This document shows positions 17,786 through 26,222 of a DNA stretch of 61,828 bases, in pieces; within the stretch, counting starts at the first letter, position 1; every line of letters starts with the position of its first letter. The notes beneath the pieces were generated by a model. That model was not told the origin of the DNA and searched no databases. It worked only from the letters and a program-made list of their open reading frames with translations. Source of the stretch: Sporocytophaga myxococcoides DSM 11118 (lineage in GTDB: Bacteria > Bacteroidota > Bacteroidia > Cytophagales > Cytophagaceae); assembly GCF_000426725.1 (NCBI RefSeq), contig NZ_AUFX01000019.1, positions 1-61,828 of the forward strand, in the 5' to 3' direction. A program made the translations under genes and the position numbers.

Positions 17786-19411
17786 TCAATAAACCACCGA
17801 CAAATGAAATTTCTCTTCCCCATTATTGATTTCGATGGTATAATAACCTGTTTGAATAATTGAATTATCCTTTAATCGACCATCCCATTCGACAGGAACT
17901 GATAGTTCCTGAATAACCTGACCCCATTTATTAAATACCTTTGCCTTGCCTTGTTGGGTGAAGAAATAAATATCACTGATACCGTCATTATTGGGAGAAA
18001 AAAAGGCTTCCTTACAGGCTTCTATTGGAAGTATAATCTTATCGTCTATCAGCTTTATGCATCGATCACCGGCTTTGGCATATAAGCGGTATTCAGGATT
18101 ATTGAGATTATTAAAATTCCCATCCTTTGAGGTTACTTGTATTTTGGTTGATTTACTTTCAAGTATATAAGACAGATTATTCTTAGGCTGCAGGCCCGGA
18201 GATACTTTTATAGAACCAGGTTTTACACAAGTAGCACCGGTGACTTCCTTGCTTATGTGAGAAGGAATGAGACACTCAGATATAGTTACATTCTTTACCG
18301 CAGAAGTGATGGGCAGATCCGGAAAATCGGGATGATTAAGGGTGAAATAATAATCTCCACTTTGGCTTATGCTTGAATTGGGAAAGGATAATGTATCTGC
18401 ATTTCCAGTCCAGATTCGGTTATTGTTGTAATACCAGGAGTAATTGACGCCTGCTATCTGATTGGCTATTCCTGTTTTTAGATTGATGGTATCGTATTCC
18501 AGATAATTGGAAAATAAAGGATTTGGGAAAGTTTTTTGAGGTGCGATTTTATAGATGTCTCTAAATGTTGGAATATTCAACAAAGGTATGAAATCTTCAT
18601 AACTCAGATAATTATTTAACAATCCTACCTTTTCAAGATTCGGCAGACTATTCATACTTGCAAATGATTCAAGCATGTTATCATTGGCAAATATGCTTTT
18701 CAATTGTTGGTTTGCACTAAAGTCCGGTAATGTTTTGAGATAATTAAAGCCTAAGTTTAAAATTTTCAGATTAGAGAGATTGCTTATTACTGGTGCCTCA
18801 TTTAATCCGCAGTAATAAAGATGTAACTCTTCCAGTTTTATTAATACAGGTAGTTTTGGAACAACCTTAATATTGATATTACCTGCCAGATTTAAATAAG
18901 TTAAATTCAGTTGATTGCTCAGATCAGGGAAAGAAGGAAGATTGTTCTGACTCAGGTTCAAATACATTAAAGAGCTTGGTACTGGCAGGTTTGGAGCATT
19001 AGACAAAGCATTATTACTTGCATCTATTGATTTCAGATTATTGAAATTACTCAGGTTTGGAAGTTGAGTGATTGTATTTTCATTGATAGTGATCTCCTCC
19101 AGTTTGGTTAATCCTGATATTTCTTCCAGCGATGAGAGTTGGTTATGAGTAAGACTCAGACGTTTTGTATTGATGAAATATTGTATTCCGTCTACATTGC
19201 TCATTTTATAATTGATACAAATAATATCATGTGTAAAATTTGCTGCCGCATTAATATCTAACTCCTTCTGGCTGTTTACCAAAGTCGGCTCCAGATCAGT
19301 GAGACATTGTCTGAACCCATCATCTTTGATATAGTAGGTCTGAGCTAAGCCTGTTAGGGGAGCTATCAGTATCAATAAACAATAAGCAATATGTTTTTTT
19401 ATAGAACTCAT
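17786..19411 (-). CDS. Leucine-rich repeat surface protein with T9SS type B (CHU_C) domain
   Basis: This is a 541-residue exported protein. A signal peptide covers residues 1-23 (…LTGLAQ). About nine leucine-rich repeats occupy residues 75-290 with consensus L-x-x-L-x-L-x-x-N-x-L-x-x-x-P (LMYLNLSQNNLPSFPDL, LKILNLGFNYLKTLPDF). A region of Ig-like strands follows. The C-terminal 90 residues, CKEAFFSPNNDGISDIYFF through FNKWGQVIQEL to WDGRLKDNSIIQTGYY, are a gliding-motility-type CHU_C domain that directs type B T9SS secretion. Its start overlaps the stop of the anti-sigma-like gene by 4 bases, so the two are translationally coupled. It is the likely cargo of this cluster. Confidence 0.88.
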   Translation of the reverse strand: MSSIKKHIAYCLLILIAPLTGLAQTYYIKDDGFRQCLTDLEPTLVNSQKELDINAAANFTHDIICINYKMSNVDGIQYFINTKRLSLTHNQLSSLEEISGLTKLEEITINENTITQLPNLSNFNNLKSIDASNNALSNAPNLPVPSSLMYLNLSQNNLPSFPDLSNQLNLTYLNLAGNINIKVVPKLPVLIKLEELHLYYCGLNEAPVISNLSNLKILNLGFNYLKTLPDFSANQQLKSIFANDNMLESFASMNSLPNLEKVGLLNNYLSYEDFIPLLNIPTFRDIYKIAPQKTFPNPLFSNYLEYDTINLKTGIANQIAGVNYSWYYNNNRIWTGNADTLSFPNSSISQSGDYYFTLNHPDFPDLPITSAVKNVTISECLIPSHISKEVTGATCVKPGSIKVSPGLQPKNNLSYILESKSTKIQVTSKDGNFNNLNNPEYRLYAKAGDRCIKLIDDKIILPIEACKEAFFSPNNDGISDIYFFTQQGKAKVFNKWGQVIQELSVPVEWDGRLKDNSIIQTGYYTIEINNGEEKFHLSVVY

Positions 19412-20523
19412 AATGTAATTGTCACACTTCCTTTTAAAACTTCTCCATCTTCGTACTCGATCACAAATATAAAATATCCTGCTTCCAATCGCTCATATTT
19501 ATCTATTCCATTCCAGGTAGCAACTGTATTACGTTTCAAATCCATTTGATAAATGGGTGTTCCTGACTTTGTATAGATAGTCAATTTTCCTGCTTTATCA
19601 GTCACCGGAATATTCCAGACTTCACCAAAAGACGGATTAAAATAATCATTGATCGGGCAGCTTATTTCGCTTACCTGCGCAGTAAAACGCTGTTGACAGT
19701 TTTTGCTATCTGTTATCAGCAACTCATAATTTCCAGCTTTAAGTCCTGAATTGCTATAAACCTCTCTCCCATTTAAAAACAGATTCTGAGTATATGGCAC
19801 AGTGCCTCCTGAAATGTTTATAGCTTCAATTTTACCATTTGTCTTACCAATACATGCAGGTGTGGTATTGATTTGGGCCTTCCACTGTATCAGGTCACAT
19901 GGTTGGATATTTTCATCTTTGGCCTTTGTGCCAGATATGCTTATATATTTTGTATCCTCGTATTTAGAAACCTCTGGTTTGATATCGGCATTGTCAGCAG
20001 GTGTTTTAGGCAGTATCGTATCTACTATAACACTATAACTTTCGGATGGTGGAATCCCGGCATTATTGCTTTTTAGCATTTTATTATTTTCGGAATGAAC
20101 AATCGGTGATTCCAGATTGGGTTTCTTTTCTACATATGATTTCTCAATAGCACTGCTCCCTCCTACTTTCTGCTCATTCCCAGAATTTTCTATAGATTGT
20201 TTTGCAGCTGTGTCTTCTTTTTTATTGTATTGTAGTATGCCTATTGTCACTAAGATCAAAGTAAGGAGCGCACCTCCAACCATACCCTTTTTAATGTACT
20301 TATTTTTATTTCCTAACTTTACTTCTTCCTGTTTAGCTAAATCTTTGATAGTAAGCAATCTATTCTTAAAAACCAGTTTTTGAAGAAAGCGCGCATTTTC
20401 AACCTTCTCTGCGAGTTCAGGATCATGCAGCAATGCCGCTTCAAATTCCTGAAGTTCTGCACCTTGCAGATTTCCTTTCAGAAAAGCATCAAGATTATTA
20501 TATATGTCTTTAGGATAACTCAT
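19408..20523 (-). CDS. Anti-sigma-like inner-membrane protein with a CHU_C-like periplasmic domain
   Basis: This is a 371-residue single-pass protein without a cleavable signal. Residues 1-75 are cytoplasmic and match the general anti-sigma pattern: L-D-A-F-L-K-G-N-L, then E-F-E-A-A-L-L-H-D-P-E-L. A membrane helix lies at about 80-99 (GMVGGALLTLILVTIGILQY). A low-complexity linker (100-210) follows, then a SprB-like repeat (C-I-G-K-T-N-G-K-I … G-G-T-V-P-Y) and a final domain with F-N-P-S-F-G-E-V-W, Y-T-K-S-G-T-P-I-Y, T-W-N-G-I-D-K, G-Y-F-I-F-V-I-E and G-S-V-T. That last domain resembles CHU_C. It lies between the sigma gene (14-base overlap) and the cargo gene (4-base overlap). The anti-sigma role is inferred from topology and operon position. 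Confidence 0.75.
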   Translation of the reverse strand: MSYPKDIYNNLDAFLKGNLQGAELQEFEAALLHDPELAEKVENARFLQKLVFKNRLLTIKDLAKQEEVKLGNKNKYIKKGMVGGALLTLILVTIGILQYNKKEDTAAKQSIENSGNEQKVGGSSAIEKSYVEKKPNLESPIVHSENNKMLKSNNAGIPPSESYSVIVDTILPKTPADNADIKPEVSKYEDTKYISISGTKAKDENIQPCDLIQWKAQINTTPACIGKTNGKIEAINISGGTVPYTQNLFLNGREVYSNSGLKAGNYELLITDSKNCQQRFTAQVSEISCPINDYFNPSFGEVWNIPVTDKAGKLTIYTKSGTPIYQMDLKRNTVATWNGIDKYERLEAGYFIFVIEYEDGEVLKGSVTITL

Positions 20524-21103
20524 TAAGCAATCGGCTTTTTATTTCCGGTTTTTGTTCCAACTCAAGATCCAATTTGTCTTTACATCGTTTCAACTGCATT
20601 TTCGCTGCACTTACAGTTGAAAATCCCATTCTCAGGGCTATATCTTCCATCAGCATATTGTAGAATATGTCGTAGGTCAGCAGTTCTATGCATTTTTCGC
20701 CTAATCCTGAAAAGATAGATCTGATCAGACTTTCGCCTTTATTAATCTCATCAACAATCTGAAAATCCGGATCAGAAATGGATTCAGCAAGCGTTTCATC
20801 GTGGTTTTCTACAGATGTAAATCGTTTGTTTCTCTTTAATTTATTCAACCATCTGTTTTTTGAAAGGGTGAATAAATATCCGTTTATGGTGTACTTTTCT
20901 TCATCGTACTTCCCGCTCATAATCTGGGAATAGAGGTACATAATGGAGTCCTGAAAGACATCTGAAGCATCATCACCAATTCCACCGTGCGACACCACAT
21001 ATTTTTTTACTTTCGGGAAAATTGTTTTATATAGCAGGGAAATTACCTGTTGATCCTGACCGGCCCTAATCAAATGAGGTATCTCTTTTTCTGTTATTTT
21101 CAT
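20510..21103 (-). CDS. ECF RNA polymerase sigma factor
   Basis: This sigma-70 family factor is 197 residues from the ATG at 21103; a TTG two codons upstream is possible but weaker. Region 2 is seen in D-D-A-S-D-V-F-Q-D-S-I-M-Y-L-Y and Y-L-F-T-L-S-K-N-R-W-L-N-K. Region 4 includes G-E-K-C-I-E-L-L and a helix-turn-helix around M-E-D-I-A-L-R-M-G-F-S-T-V-S-A-A-K. It heads an operon with the anti-sigma-like and LRR genes and lies 83 bases from the divergent PorP/SprF gene. The intervening region is therefore a candidate self-regulated bidirectional promoter. The target genes cannot be read from sequence alone. Confidence 0.9.
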   Translation of the reverse strand: MKITEKEIPHLIRAGQDQQVISLLYKTIFPKVKKYVVSHGGIGDDASDVFQDSIMYLYSQIMSGKYDEEKYTINGYLFTLSKNRWLNKLKRNKRFTSVENHDETLAESISDPDFQIVDEINKGESLIRSIFSGLGEKCIELLTYDIFYNMLMEDIALRMGFSTVSAAKMQLKRCKDKLDLELEQKPEIKSRLLNELS

Positions 21104-21186
21104 CTGCAATATTGAAACATCTCAGGCTTTGAATTAGTAACGAAAGTCAGAAAAAATAATGTGTAATTTAATTTTTGCATCAGTAA
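21104..21186. promoter_or_regulatory. Divergent promoter region between sigma factor and PorP/SprF genes
   Basis: This 83-base AT-rich spacer must carry both promoters. It contains GGCTTTGAATTAG and TAATTTTTGCA, which resemble Bacteroidota -33/-7 elements, but no motif can be assigned to the ECF sigma with certainty. Confidence 0.4.
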
Positions 21187-22092
21187 ATGGCTCGTAGTCT
21201 ATGGGTTTGGGGGATTTTATTTGTGAAATTTGTAACATGCAAAGCACAGATAGCTCCTTTATATCCTGATATCCCAGCTACTTACTCTTTTAACATGCCT
21301 TTGGTTACACCTGCTTATATACCTCTCGAAGGTAAATATATACTGGGTAGCATTTATAAATTTAAACTTAAAGAATCCAACCTAGCCATATTTGACATGA
21401 ATGCCGCCATAGTCTTTGACGGTAAAGGTCAGAACAAACAATTGGTTCGGTTAAATTTTTCCAACGAAAAAGAAGGCCCATATATCAGTACCTCCCGGGC
21501 TTCTGCAAACTATGCCTATAAATTGGCGCTTACCCATGATCTCAATATGTCTGCCGGATTGTCTCTAGGGTTTGTGAACAGGATCTATATGACACCTTCT
21601 TCATCAAATCAGGGCAGTTTTTTTCTTCCCGATGGAAATATTGGATTAACTATAAACTATAAAGAATTGGAAATTGGAAGTGCATTGATGCAGTTTCCCA
21701 ATTCTAAAGAAACTCCATTACAGTCGACGCAACAGGCGAAACGTTTCTATCATATGTATGGTATGTACAAACATGATATCAGCCCTTACTGGTCACTCAA
21801 AGAATATATGTTGGTAAGGGTATTGCCAGAAATAACCACTCAGCTTATTGGCGGCTTCAACATCATATATCAGGATATGTATGAGGCAGGCTTTGTATAT
21901 TATCAAAGACGAGGCATCACGTTTCAATTGGTCTATGGGCTTCCCGGTGAAAAATATCCTCTTGCACTCAGTATGGCTTATAACTCTTCTTTATTGACTC
22001 AAAGTCCACTCTGGGTAGATTCTTTTGAACTTGGTTTGAAGGTACGAATCAATAAGAAGAAGGAAAGTGGATTGACAATTGGGAAATTGTAA
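21187..22092 (+). CDS. PorP/SprF family T9SS outer-membrane protein
   Basis: This is a 301-residue protein with a signal peptide at residues 1-20 (…VTCKAQ). The rest is a run of amphipathic strands typical of the PorP/SprF beta-barrel family: FNMPLVTPAYIP near the start, the L-N-M-S-A-G-L-S-L-G-F-V-N segment, LPDGNIGLTINY and a C-terminal S-F-E-L-G-L-K-V-R-I strand. SprF-like proteins anchor or help secrete type B cargo through T9SS. The gene is divergent from the sigma/anti-sigma/LRR operon, so its likely partner is the type B LRR protein encoded there. Confidence 0.85.
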   Translation: MARSLWVWGILFVKFVTCKAQIAPLYPDIPATYSFNMPLVTPAYIPLEGKYILGSIYKFKLKESNLAIFDMNAAIVFDGKGQNKQLVRLNFSNEKEGPYISTSRASANYAYKLALTHDLNMSAGLSLGFVNRIYMTPSSSNQGSFFLPDGNIGLTINYKELEIGSALMQFPNSKETPLQSTQQAKRFYHMYGMYKHDISPYWSLKEYMLVRVLPEITTQLIGGFNIIYQDMYEAGFVYYQRRGITFQLVYGLPGEKYPLALSMAYNSSLLTQSPLWVDSFELGLKVRINKKKESGLTIGKL

Positions 22093-22130
22093 AGGTTTTA
22101 TTCTTATATACGATTATGATTTTAAAATAC

Positions 22131-22180
22131 AACATAATCATAGCCCATCATTTAATCACAAAAATCAAAGTTCAGACAAT
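22131..22180. repeat. Short repeat, TTCAGACAA family
   Basis: The sequence CATAATCATAGCCCATCATT and TAATCACAAAAATCAAAGTT followed by CAGACAAT matches the ends of larger repeats at 30341-30386, 39875-39925 and 43196-43243. It lies directly after the PorP/SprF gene. Confidence 0.55.
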
Positions 22181-22232
22181 TTTTACTCTTCGGTTGGTGT
22201 TTGAAAATAATCAGCTTAAGGGTTCTATACTT

Positions 22233-22357
22233 TGTCATACTGAGCCTGCGAAATATCTGAGCTTTCAAAAAAATCAAAACTTACCTATCTGGCAGATTGT
22301 AATTGTTCTTGCTAGTTATTTTGTTATTATAAGATTCTTCGCAGGCTCAGTATGACA
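22233..22357. repeat. Inverted-repeat element, GAGCCTGCGAA family copy 1
   Basis: The left end TGTCATACTGAGCCTGCGAA and the right end TTCGCAGGCTCAGTATGACA are exact reverse complements over 20 bases and enclose 85 bases. The element is 125 bp. Related copies are at 39599-39727 and, partly, 60053-60140. The family is non-coding. Confidence 0.78.
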
Positions 22358-22447
22358 GTATAAATGCTTGAGATTATGGTGTCTGCACCGGCCGAATCTA
22401 TTGCGTCAAGCCTATGTTAGGCATTTATTATCCTCCATACTTTTTCA

Positions 22448-22876
22448 TTAATTTTTTGGCTCAAACTCCACCATCCATTCAATGCCATATTTGTCTCTGA
22501 ACATACCAAAATATGAACCTCCAGGGTTTTCGGTAAAAGGTACTTCTATTGCTCCACCTGCCGAAAGACCATTGAATAATTTATCAGCTTCGTCTTTGCT
22601 TTCTGTACTTATCGAAATTTTACTTCTATTCTCATTCTCATTTACTTTCCCCATAAATTCAGGGACATCATTACCCAATAACTTATTGATTTTACCGATT
22701 GGCAAAGCAATATGCATAAGTTTATTTTCTTCTTTTTCCGGTATGGGAAATTCGGTGCTTGCTATATCTTTGAATCGAATAATCTTTGTAAATTCTCCTC
22801 CAAATACAGATTTATAAAATGTAAATGCTTCTTCTGCATTTCCGTTGAAGTTAATGTGTGGATTGATAACTGCCAT
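22448..22876 (-). CDS. VOC family protein, PhnB type
   Basis: This 142-residue protein has the fold of the glyoxalase/bleomycin resistance superfamily. The start M-A-V-I-N-P-H-I-N-F-N-G-N-A-E-E-A-F-T-F-Y, followed by V-F-G-G, is the PhnB signature. E-V-P-F-T-E-N-P-G-G-S-Y-F-G-M-F-R-D-K-Y-G-I-E-W-M close the second module. Most relatives are uncharacterised and may bind small metabolites or antibiotics. A perfect GTTAGGC box (GTTRRRY) lies at 22413-22419, just beyond the stop in minus orientation, which might mark an acquired gene. Confidence 0.85.
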   Translation of the reverse strand: MAVINPHINFNGNAEEAFTFYKSVFGGEFTKIIRFKDIASTEFPIPEKEENKLMHIALPIGKINKLLGNDVPEFMGKVNENENRSKISISTESKDEADKLFNGLSAGGAIEVPFTENPGGSYFGMFRDKYGIEWMVEFEPKN

Positions 22877-23084
22877 GATTTTTATTTTTTACTTTTAAAT
22901 GTATCACTTAACTACAAAATGAATAGGGTATAAAAACGACAAAAAAGAGGTCTTCTGCGTCAAAACATTCCTTTACAATGATGCCTGACAATCTCTTACA
23001 CTTCCACTCCTCGCTCTGTATCTGCACTGGACGAAAATCTTTGATAATTATCTACCTTCTACAACCCAATGTTAGATGCTGAAT

Positions 23085-23609
23085 TCATTTATACTCTTTT
23101 ACATCATCAATAAGAAGTTTATTCTCTTTAATGACCACAGTAATGTCCATCACATAATCAGTTTTCCAACGAAGGTCTCGAACTACTGTATGGAAAGTTT
23201 TCGCAGTGTCTCCCAAAGACTTTAAGTGCTTGCAAATAGAGACCTCTACATATCCATTATCCTTAACTGAAGTAAAGAAACCGCCACTGCCTACATACCT
23301 CGTATCATACTTTGCTTTCCACTTCTGATAAAATTCTTCTTCAGTCATTTCACTATATTCTAAAGTAATTGCCTCTTGCTTATAATTATAGTAGTCTTCA
23401 GTCAACGCTGTCCGCAAATTCTCATGAGCCAGATTTAAGTCATCAGTGTTAACATAGCCAGTAATAACTTTTGTAAGCCATTTTTTTATATATACAGTAT
23501 CCTGGATGACACTAGTATTGATGTTAGTTTCAGGAGGCTTTCTTGAGAAATCAGTTCTGCAGCTAATCAATGACAACACAACTGTCGCAATACTTGAAAA
23601 TTTTATCAT
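23085..23609 (-). CDS. Predicted lipoprotein of unknown function
   Basis: This is a 174-residue protein. Residues 1-17 contain a lipobox (LSLISC, Cys17), so it should be an envelope lipoprotein. The mature part shows a helix (EEFYQKWKAKYDTRYVG), two strands and a terminal I-K-E-N-K-L-L-I-D-D-V-K-E. This resembles small NTF2-like or DUF3828-like proteins, but I cannot name it firmly. Its stop is followed 8 bases later by CATCTAACATT, which fits an RYYYAAC box. It stands alone between repeats. Confidence 0.65.
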   Translation of the reverse strand: MIKFSSIATVVLSLISCRTDFSRKPPETNINTSVIQDTVYIKKWLTKVITGYVNTDDLNLAHENLRTALTEDYYNYKQEAITLEYSEMTEEEFYQKWKAKYDTRYVGSGGFFTSVKDNGYVEVSICKHLKSLGDTAKTFHTVVRDLRWKTDYVMDITVVIKENKLLIDDVKEYK

Positions 23610-23858
23610 AATGTTAGAGGATCTCCTACATTTAAATTGATATAAAGTTAAGCAAAAATGTTTAACCTAAAGAAACAGGTCAAAATCCAGACTGAGCATT
23701 AGTGAAGGGCATGTAATGCTGTATGTATGAGCTTGAATCGTTCTTGATTTCGTAACACATATAATTTTTATGGATAAAAATACTTGTCTCTTCACAAAAC
23801 TTCCTTACCTTTACAGTTCACCATAGCTGGTTGATAATAAAAACATCCCATGTTTTTG

Positions 23859-23886
23859 AGCCTTTTCAGATGGATAAGGCTTTTTT
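23859..23886 (+). terminator. Possible terminator or stem-loop
   Basis: AGCCTT (23859-23864) pairs with AAGGCT (23876-23881), followed by six T residues. No plus-strand gene precedes it, so it may be a relic of a lost gene or a repeat. The remainder of 23610-23999 has no gene. Confidence 0.4.
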
Positions 23887-23999
23887 CATTTTAAGCCAGT
23901 AGCAGTTAAAAGAAAAAAATAATTCCCTCCTTTATCCCAACCTAATTAATAATACAGGTAAAAATTAAAGTAAACAAAACAATCAAGAAAGCCTTACCA

Positions 24000-25346
24000 C
24001 TATTTTCTTGATGGCAATGTAAAACAAAATGAACTACCATTGCCTACAACACTGGTTGCCCAAATTTTGCCTCCCTGTTTCTCAACAAACTCCTTACAAA
24101 TGATCAGGCCTAAACCCGAACCGGATTCCTGCTTTGTCCCTTTTGTTGTTTGTCTTACATCTAACCGGAACAATTTGTTTCTTGCATCTTCATTCATCCC
24201 GATCCCCTCATCAGTAACCTTAACTTCCAGAAGGCCATTTTCCAAAAGCTGGCCAGAAACATGTATGCTTTTATTTTCCATTGAAAACTTTATTGCATTT
24301 GTTAGTAAGTTCCGGATTATGGTTGAAGTCATATAATGATCTCCATAAGCCTTACAATTATTTATTTTATTAGTAATAATAATTCCTTTATCCTTTATCA
24401 TACCATTAAGGCTTTCTATAACTTCGTCAACGATTTCACATAGATCGATCACTTGCGGATTAAAATCGATTTTATTCATTTGAAGCCTCGCCCACTCCAG
24501 GAGCTCATCCAGTAAAGTAGCCACTTTTTTAATCGAATGCCGGAGCATCTCAGCCATTTTTACCCTATCGATCTCATTGGTGTCACCATTTAAAAACTCA
24601 GCTAATTTATGTGCAGAATTTATCGGCCCTCTCAGATCATGACTTATAATAGAAAAAAAAAGATTTTTATTTCTATCTAAACTCCTCAATCCTTCCTGAA
24701 TTTTTCTCTTTTGCCTTAAGTCCCTCCTTACTTCAAAAAGAAAAATCAACCCAATAACAAATGTACCAATAGCAATTGCAATAAATAGATATTGTATCTG
24801 AGTTACTTTTACGGTCGCTTTGGCTTCTCTTTCAGTTAACAGAGAGCCCTCCAACCCTTTCATATGTTTTAGAAGGTTAATAATGGCCACATTAGTGCTA
24901 TCTGACCTTATTTTTTCTGCTTCTTTTTCTATTGTCTCCTTATTAATCCCGTGGTGCTTCCGATATTGAATAAAAGTAACCAGTTCACTGATCCTTTGAG
25001 CTAATAAAGAATCTAACTGATCTAAGTTGCCTTGCTGAGTGGGATTATCCTTTGTAATGGTGTGAATTTTTGATACTGTATTGTATATAGCAATTGTATC
25101 TTGAATAAAGGAATTGTGGAACGGTGGAGAGTTTGTCTGATAGAAAGCCAATGTGTTTGTTTCCATATCGGAAATGCGGCTCTCAGTAAGCTCCAGACTG
25201 TTAAGAACAGTATAGGTGTGAGATACCCACTTGAAATTGCCCAATAACTCTTTAGATTCCTTATAAAACTTGGAAATAACCAGAATGAAAATGATAAAGA
25301 CTATTACATGAACGAAAGTAAAAGTATTTAAATAAGATATTCTCAT
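24000..25346 (-). CDS. CHASE3-type membrane sensor histidine kinase
   Basis: This is a 448-residue kinase. Membrane helices lie at about residues 9-25 and 183-203 and enclose a mostly helical sensor domain of 155 residues resembling CHASE3. A short coiled coil is followed by HisKA with the phospho-accepting histidine in SIISHDLRGPINSAHKL. The HATPase domain shows the N box L-L-T-N-A-I-K-F, the D-E-G-I-G-M G1 box and S-G-S-G-L-G-L-I-I-C-K. There is no receiver domain and no response regulator gene beside it, so it is an orphan sensor. The ligand is unknown. Confidence 0.9.
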   Translation of the reverse strand: MRISYLNTFTFVHVIVFIIFILVISKFYKESKELLGNFKWVSHTYTVLNSLELTESRISDMETNTLAFYQTNSPPFHNSFIQDTIAIYNTVSKIHTITKDNPTQQGNLDQLDSLLAQRISELVTFIQYRKHHGINKETIEKEAEKIRSDSTNVAIINLLKHMKGLEGSLLTEREAKATVKVTQIQYLFIAIAIGTFVIGLIFLFEVRRDLRQKRKIQEGLRSLDRNKNLFFSIISHDLRGPINSAHKLAEFLNGDTNEIDRVKMAEMLRHSIKKVATLLDELLEWARLQMNKIDFNPQVIDLCEIVDEVIESLNGMIKDKGIIITNKINNCKAYGDHYMTSTIIRNLLTNAIKFSMENKSIHVSGQLLENGLLEVKVTDEGIGMNEDARNKLFRLDVRQTTKGTKQESGSGLGLIICKEFVEKQGGKIWATSVVGNGSSFCFTLPSRK

Positions 25347-25800
25347 GCCGAAGAATACATTTTACTTAACATTAAGTTATTATTCAGAAAAATGTTTTCC
25401 CTTACTAAACAAATGGCAAGACTTTGGGATTTTCATAAAAAAATATTGTCTGAACTAGGATTTATGGGATTATGAGATAAACAGGATTATCTCTGATTAC
25501 TTATATAATTTCTCTGAAATAATAATACCATCTAAAATTTCTTTCTTAGCAGTTATTCTTTTAAAATGAAGATTGATATTAAATTCCTTACCCTTATCCA
25601 TTCTGCTGATAAATAAATTTAATATAACTTCTTTCTCACTTTCTCTTACAACATCTATCATATGAAATAATGCTTTAGTTCGCATTTCAAAGTAAATGGA
25701 CCTCATCCCTAACCCTTCTCCTGAAGGGAGAAGGGAACAGATCATCGAAAAAGTCATATGATTTTAAAACAGGTAGAGCTAATAACATACACATTATAGT

Positions 25801-26181
25801 CCCCCCTCTGGCTGAAGTCTTCTGACTTCTTCCAACAAATGAGAGCAAGTTTATAACTTTCGGATTGTAACGCAGACATACGGAATAAAGAGTACAAAAC
25901 TATTTCAAATCCTCCTTCTGTTGTAGGCACCGGCCGGGAGTAGTTACAAAATATATTCCTTTAAGATCATTGATGGTATATTTGGAGGACATAGCTGATT
26001 ATTTTATTATTCTCCAAATAATATAAAAATAGCCCCAATAAATATCGGCGCTATTTTTGAAAACTACCTTGAATTTTTAATTTGTCTGTCTTTATAACCA
26101 CAAGTCAATAGACTTGCTCTCATTTGTTGGCTTAAGTTATAAAACCTAAGCCAGAGATAACCAGACTTCGTCCAGAGGGGG
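25801..26181. repeat. Inverted-repeat-bounded element of about 380 bp
   Basis: The left end CCCCCCTCTGGCTGAAGTC and the right end GACTTCGTCCAGAGGGGGT are near-perfect inverted repeats. A second block, CCAACAAATGAGAGCAAGT at the left, is mirrored by ACTTGCTCTCATTTGTTGG at the right. The centre includes GGCACCGGCCGGGAG, which also occurs in other repeats of this window. No ORF is present. The neighbouring 25347-25800 shows no gene apart from an 86-codon ORF whose end is repeat sequence. Confidence 0.65.
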
Positions 26182-26222
26182 TATTTACCAGACAGCCTTT
26201 CTCAAATCATTGAAACAATCAT

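Noticed and set aside
25497-25757. Minus-strand 86-codon ORF
   Set aside because: Its first 20 codons are made of a repeat-like palindrome (CCTTCTCCTGAAGGGAGAAGG); no family pattern or start signal is seen. It could be a remnant but I cannot support it.
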